Shown here: piece after piece, positions 5,577-8,366 of the stretch
How positions within the stretch are numbered: position 1 is the stretch's first letter
Layout of the letters: each line of letters opens with the position of its first letter
NCBI GenBank assembly: GCA_002340515.1
Contig: DDMF01000162.1
Span: 16,908 to 25,273 of the forward strand
Length of the DNA stretch: 8,366 nt
Direction: 5' to 3'
Origin: Rhodobacteraceae bacterium UBA2553
GTDB lineage: Bacteria; Pseudomonadota; Alphaproteobacteria; Rhodobacterales; Rhodobacteraceae
Notes under the pieces: generated by a model
Databases searched by the model: none
What the model was told of the DNA's origin: nothing
Seen by the model: the letters and a program-made list of their open reading frames with translations, nothing else
Translations under genes and position numbers: made by a program

Positions 5577-6221
5577 TCAGTCGATCCGCTGAAACATCTT
5601 CTCTTCACTTTTGCGCACTTTTTTCATCGGCAGCAGCCAGTCCCCTGACGTGTCGCGATAGCCCAGAGGCAACAGGATGACCGAACGCAATCCCTTGTCT
5701 TTCAGTCCAAGGATCTTATCAACTTCTGCCGGGTCAAAACCTTCCATCGGGGTGCTGTCGACCTGTGCTTCTGCGGCCGCCATCAGTGCAAACCCCAGCG
5801 CGATATAGGCCTGACGCGCGGCGTGTTCATAGTTCACATCCGCCTCGCGCGGCAGATAGTTGGCTTTCAAGTTGTCGTAATATTGCGACAACAGCGGGTT
5901 TGCTCCACCACGTTCGTCTTCCATCTGGCTGACCACCGCATCAATTCGCGGGGCGGTATAATTGTCCCAAGCGGCAAACACCAACAGATGTGATCCGTCG
6001 GTGATTTGCGCCTGATCCCACGCCACTTTGCGAATCTCAGCACGTACTTCAGAGTTTGTGATCACAAACACCTCAAAAGGCTGCGTGCCCGAAGATGTCG
6101 GGGCCATGCGGATCGCATCCAGAATGCGCGAAACATCTCCCTCGGCCACAGCTTTTGCCGGATCCATTTTCTTTGTGGCGTAACGCCAGTTCATCAGCTC
6201 AGACAGGTTATCCAATGCCAT
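5577..6221 (-). CDS. FMN-dependent NAD(P)H nitroreductase (NfsB-like family)
   Basis: The 214-residue protein has the size and layout of oxygen-insensitive, FMN-dependent nitroreductases, which pass two-electron hydride from NAD(P)H to nitro compounds, quinones or similar acceptors in the cytoplasm. Visible landmarks are RYATKKMDP at 13-21 (FMN phosphate region), APTSSGTQPFEVFVI at 40-54, the helix YEHAARQAYIALGFALMAA at 131-149, the hallmark PMEGFDP at 158-164 and VILLPLGYRD at 181-190. The start ATG at 6221 has AAGGA 8 nt upstream; the open frame further up (to 6554) runs through the shared promoter region and is not coding. It is divergent from an HxlR-type regulator with a 17-bp inverted repeat between them, which suggests regulated, stress-inducible expression. 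The physiological substrate cannot be read from sequence. Confidence 0.93.
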   Translation of the reverse strand: MALDNLSELMNWRYATKKMDPAKAVAEGDVSRILDAIRMAPTSSGTQPFEVFVITNSEVRAEIRKVAWDQAQITDGSHLLVFAAWDNYTAPRIDAVVSQMEDERGGANPLLSQYYDNLKANYLPREADVNYEHAARQAYIALGFALMAAAEAQVDSTPMEGFDPAEVDKILGLKDKGLRSVILLPLGYRDTSGDWLLPMKKVRKSEEKMFQRID

Positions 6222-6266
6222 GTCGATTGTCCTTATCGTGGCCGGGTGTTTATTTCCGGCGCGGGT

Positions 6267-6283
6267 GGTATAAATTTGATACC
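6267..6283. promoter_or_regulatory. Candidate operator of the HxlR-type regulator
   Basis: A perfect inverted repeat GGTAT-N7-ATACC lies in the 166-bp divergent gap 6222-6387, 46 bp upstream of the nitroreductase start and 104 bp upstream of the regulator start. The half-site spacing equals that of operators of the related Bacillus DUF24/HxlR regulators (YodB-type TACT-N7-AGTA). A further half-site GGTATC lies at about 6338-6343. An AT-rich TATAAG just to the right (6289-6294) could be a plus-strand -10 box, and TTATAC inside the repeat a minus-strand one. A protein bound here would then block both promoters. The promoter boxes are weak guesses; the repeat itself is clear. Confidence 0.55.
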
Positions 6284-6387
6284 GACGATATAAGAAGCAC
6301 TGGATAGCACCGCAAGAAGGCACTTTTTTGAAACCCGGTATCAGCCGTGAAACCGCCCTGCCCCAATGTGCCCCGGAAGGACGCAGC

Positions 6388-6777
6388 ATGAATGAGAGTA
6401 AAGCCGCAACAGGCTGCCCCGATTGCAAACGCATCAACGAAGTGCTGGCACGTGTTGGCGATCGCTGGTCTGTGCTGATTGTCATCTCACTCGCGCAATA
6501 TGGCGTGCTGCGGTTCAACGAACTGAAGCGGAATTTGGGCATTTCGCAACGCATGCTCAGCCTGACCCTGCGCGATCTGGAGCGTGATGGGTTGGTCAGC
6601 CGTACCTATTACCCCACCATTCCGCCAAAAGTCGAATACGCCCTGACCCCGTTGGGGCATTCATTCCGCGAACCCGTGAAAGCACTGGGGATGTGGGCTT
6701 TGGACAACCTGCCCAACATTGACGAGGCCCGCACGGAGTTTGACGTGAAGCACGAAGAAACAGGCAAGCGCGCCTGA
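6388..6777 (+). CDS. HxlR/DUF24-family winged-helix transcriptional regulator
   Basis: This 129-residue protein has the HxlR signature: an N-terminal cysteine region (ATGCPDCKR, Cys10 and Cys13), VGDRWSVLIVISLAQYGVLRFNEL at 23-46, the recognition-helix area ISQRMLSLTLRDLERDGLVSR at 52-72, and the wing YYPTIPPKVEYALTPLG at 74-90. Family members bind DNA as dimers, and several sense quinones, aldehydes or hypochlorite through an N-terminal Cys. ATG 6388 was chosen because AAGGA sits 7 nt upstream and the family begins close to the Cys. An in-frame ATG at 6328 has no ribosome binding site. It is divergent from the nitroreductase, its probable target, and convergent with cmk with only 2 bp between the stop codons. 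No terminator is visible, so its transcript may run antisense into cmk. Confidence 0.92.
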   Translation: MNESKAATGCPDCKRINEVLARVGDRWSVLIVISLAQYGVLRFNELKRNLGISQRMLSLTLRDLERDGLVSRTYYPTIPPKVEYALTPLGHSFREPVKALGMWALDNLPNIDEARTEFDVKHEETGKRA

Positions 6778-6779
6778 GG

Positions 6780-7382
6780 TCAGCGGTGCGCGTCAATCTC
6801 GGCTATGGCCTTGGCAACGGCGTCTTTAATCGACAAATCCGACGTGTCGATGATCACCGCGTCCGTGGCGGGCTTTAGCGGCGCCTCCGCACGTTCGCTG
6901 TCACGTTTATCGCGCGCGATCACATCGGCAAGAACCTGTTCCCGCGTGTCCGGCAGACCCTTTTGTGACAGTTCCAGAAAACGACGTTCGGCCCGCACTT
7001 CAGCGCTGGCCGTTACAAACAATTTCACCGGGGCATCCGGGCAAATCACCGTGCCAATGTCTCGCCCATCCAGAACCGCCCCGCTGTCACGCGCGGCAAA
7101 ACTGCGCTGAAACGCAACCAAAGCTGCACGAACCTCTGCGATCACGGCAACTTTGCTGGCCGCTTGGGCCACTTCGGGTGTGCGCAGATCCCCCACCATA
7201 TCATCTGGTGTCAGGGATTTGGCGGCCTCAATCGGATCAGCCCCACGCAGCGTTTTGGCCCCCACAGCACGATAGAGCAGCCCCGTGTCGAGATGCGCAA
7301 ACCCATAGTGCGCCGCCACAGCTTTTGAAATTGTGCCCTTACCCGCCGCCGCAGGCCCGTCGATCGCGATTGTGAATGTCAT
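6780..7382 (-). CDS. cmk: Cytidylate kinase
   Basis: CMP/dCMP kinase phosphorylates CMP and dCMP with ATP in the cytoplasm, recycling pyrimidine nucleotides. The 200-residue protein has the P-loop GPAAAGKGT at 9-17, the CMP-binding segment HLDTGLLYRAVG at 30-41, LDGRDIGTVICPDAPVKLFV at 104-123, and the lid area ARDKRDSERAEAPLKPA at 156-172, ending with VIIDTSDLSI. It is on the short side of the family (227 in E. coli). The start ATG at 7382 has an AGGAG 5 nt upstream; an in-frame extension to 7445 overlaps the end of aroA and is not family-like. It follows aroA by 34 nt and is probably cotranscribed with it. The small GGCC/GGCC stem with a 4-nt loop (7404-7415) in that gap is too short to be a terminator. 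Confidence 0.97.
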   Translation of the reverse strand: MTFTIAIDGPAAAGKGTISKAVAAHYGFAHLDTGLLYRAVGAKTLRGADPIEAAKSLTPDDMVGDLRTPEVAQAASKVAVIAEVRAALVAFQRSFAARDSGAVLDGRDIGTVICPDAPVKLFVTASAEVRAERRFLELSQKGLPDTREQVLADVIARDKRDSERAEAPLKPATDAVIIDTSDLSIKDAVAKAIAEIDAHR

Positions 7383-7416
7383 GTCTGCTCCTGAATCTCG
7401 CGCGGCCTTACGGCCC

Positions 7417-8366
7417 TCAGTGGTTGTCGCGGGTGATCTGCGCACCCAAGCCCGCCATCAGCGGTTCAAACACCGGAAAGCTGGTGGCAATCGGCCCGCC
7501 GTCATCCAAATGCACTGGCTTTTGGGTCGCCATCCCAAGGCAGGCGAAAGACATCGCGATGCGGTGATCAAGCACCGTCGCCACGGTGCCGCCGCCGGGC
7601 ACATTCTCTGGGCCAAGCCCCTTAACCGACCACCAATCTTCGCCCTCATCCACTGTAATGCCATTGGCGCGCAGACCATTGGCCATCGCGTCAATCCGGT
7701 CGCTTTCCTTGACGCGCAGTTCATGCACGCCGGGCATTTCGGTTGTGCCGGAGGCAAAGGCCGCGACCACGGACAGGATTGGGTATTCGTCGATCATGCT
7801 GGCGGCGCGTTCAGGTGGCACAATGATGCCTTTCATATTGGGCGAGTACTTCGCGCGCAGGTCGGCCACAGGCTCGCCCCCCTCCAGACGTTCGTTCTCA
7901 AACACAAGGTCCGCGCCCATATCTTGCAGGGTGTAGAACAGCCCGGCGCGGGTGGGATTGAGGCCAATATTTGGCACAAGCACATCCGACCCCGGCACGA
8001 TAAGTGCGGCACAGACCGGAAAAGCAGCCGAACTTGGATCACGCGGAACGATGATGGTTTGCGGCTGGAGTTCAGGCTGGCCCGTGAGGGTGATTTTGCG
8101 CCCTTCATCGGTGTCTTCCACAGTGACCTCAGCCCCAAAACCGACGAGCATACGTTCGGTATGATCACGGGTGGCTTCGGCCTCGATCACCACGGTTTTG
8201 CCCGGTGCATTCAGGCCTGCGAGCAACACGGCGGATTTCACCTGTGCGGACGCCATCGGGGTTGTGTAAGTCACCGGCACAGGGTCGGCGGCACCAATGA
8301 CGGTCATCGGCAGTTTGCCCCCTTCGCGCCCGTAAGAGGCCGCCCCGAAAAGCGCGATCGGGTCGG
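7417..8366 (-). CDS. aroA: EPSP synthase (3-phosphoshikimate 1-carboxyvinyltransferase), N-terminus outside the window
   Basis: AroA joins phosphoenolpyruvate to shikimate-3-phosphate in the sixth step of the shikimate pathway. The window holds the last 315 residues; the frame runs to the edge (first complete codon at 8364, residues DPIALFGAASYGREGGKLP before the internal Met at 8307). Class II features are visible: SAQVK, RDHTE and NPTR, as in the Agrobacterium CP4 enzyme. Others are DPSSAAFPV, DEYPILSVVAAF (catalytic Asp), ELRVKESDR (catalytic Glu and substrate-binding Arg), LDHRIAMSF and ATSFPVFEPLMAGLG. Where CP4 has Gly before DPSS, this protein has Arg. The residue that sets glyphosate tolerance in CP4 lies in the missing N-terminal part. 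It is followed after 34 nt by cmk. Confidence 0.97.
   Translation of the reverse strand, partial: DPIALFGAASYGREGGKLPMTVIGAADPVPVTYTTPMASAQVKSAVLLAGLNAPGKTVVIEAEATRDHTERMLVGFGAEVTVEDTDEGRKITLTGQPELQPQTIIVPRDPSSAAFPVCAALIVPGSDVLVPNIGLNPTRAGLFYTLQDMGADLVFENERLEGGEPVADLRAKYSPNMKGIIVPPERAASMIDEYPILSVVAAFASGTTEMPGVHELRVKESDRIDAMANGLRANGITVDEGEDWWSVKGLGPENVPGGGTVATVLDHRIAMSFACLGMATQKPVHLDDGGPIATSFPVFEPLMAGLGAQITRDNH

Noticed and set aside
6222..6554. N-terminal extension of the nitroreductase to 6554
   Set aside because: It crosses the divergent intergenic region and the start of the regulator gene. The ATG at 6221 has a good ribosome binding site and gives the family length.
6769..6792. CGCGC/GCGCG inverted repeat spanning the stop codons of the regulator and cmk
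   Set aside because: Only 5 bp with a 14-nt loop and no T-run on either side, so it is not a convincing terminator.
7383..7445. N-terminal extension of cmk to 7445
   Set aside because: It overlaps the aroA end, and the ATG at 7382 has a strong AGGAG 5 nt upstream with the P-loop at the usual distance.

Overview
The window looks like chromosomal DNA of an alphaproteobacterium, most probably the Rhodobacterales (Roseobacter/Rhodobacter group). The evidence is the gene order aroA - cmk - rpsA - ihfB - LapA-domain gene - trpF - trpB, which I know from that order, together with the class II type EPSP synthase and the alphaproteobacterial character of the S1, TrpB and TrpF proteins. Assignment to a genus is not possible from sequence alone.

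Nearly everything is on the minus strand, so transcription runs from high to low coordinates. From right to left: the C-terminal part of aroA (7417-8366, cut by the window edge), then cmk (6780-7382). Next comes a divergent pair: an HxlR-family regulator on the plus strand (6388-6777) and an FMN nitroreductase on the minus strand (5577-6221). They share a 166-bp intergenic region that carries a 17-bp inverted repeat. rpsA follows (3616-5292), with a roughly 280-nt upstream region that can form several hairpins, and ends at a strong intrinsic terminator. ihfB (3015-3296), a small two-helix LapA-domain membrane protein (2655-3005) and trpF (1972-2658) are tightly packed and probably form one operon, with a 4-bp GTGA overlap between the last two. 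trpB (559-1806) follows after 165 bp and ends at a strong terminator. At the left edge is the start of a small secreted PepSY-like protein with an Asp/His-rich tail (1-280). About 110-170 bp upstream of it lies a symmetric cluster of four copies of a 7-bp operator-like word.

Most of the window is housekeeping: shikimate pathway (AroA), pyrimidine nucleotide supply (Cmk), translation (S1), nucleoid architecture (IHF beta) and tryptophan synthesis (TrpF, TrpB). The accessory parts are the regulator/nitroreductase pair, which sits inside the usual aroA-cmk-rpsA run and resembles thiol/quinone-stress switches, and the secreted Asp/His-rich protein with its putative operators. A short A/T-rich motif followed by GC-rich inverted repeats occurs twice, each time 8-9 nt past the stop codon of a minus-strand gene. 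I see no mobile element, tRNA, rRNA or CRISPR array, and no clear new multi-gene system. The best leads are the operator clusters and the 3'-end repeat.
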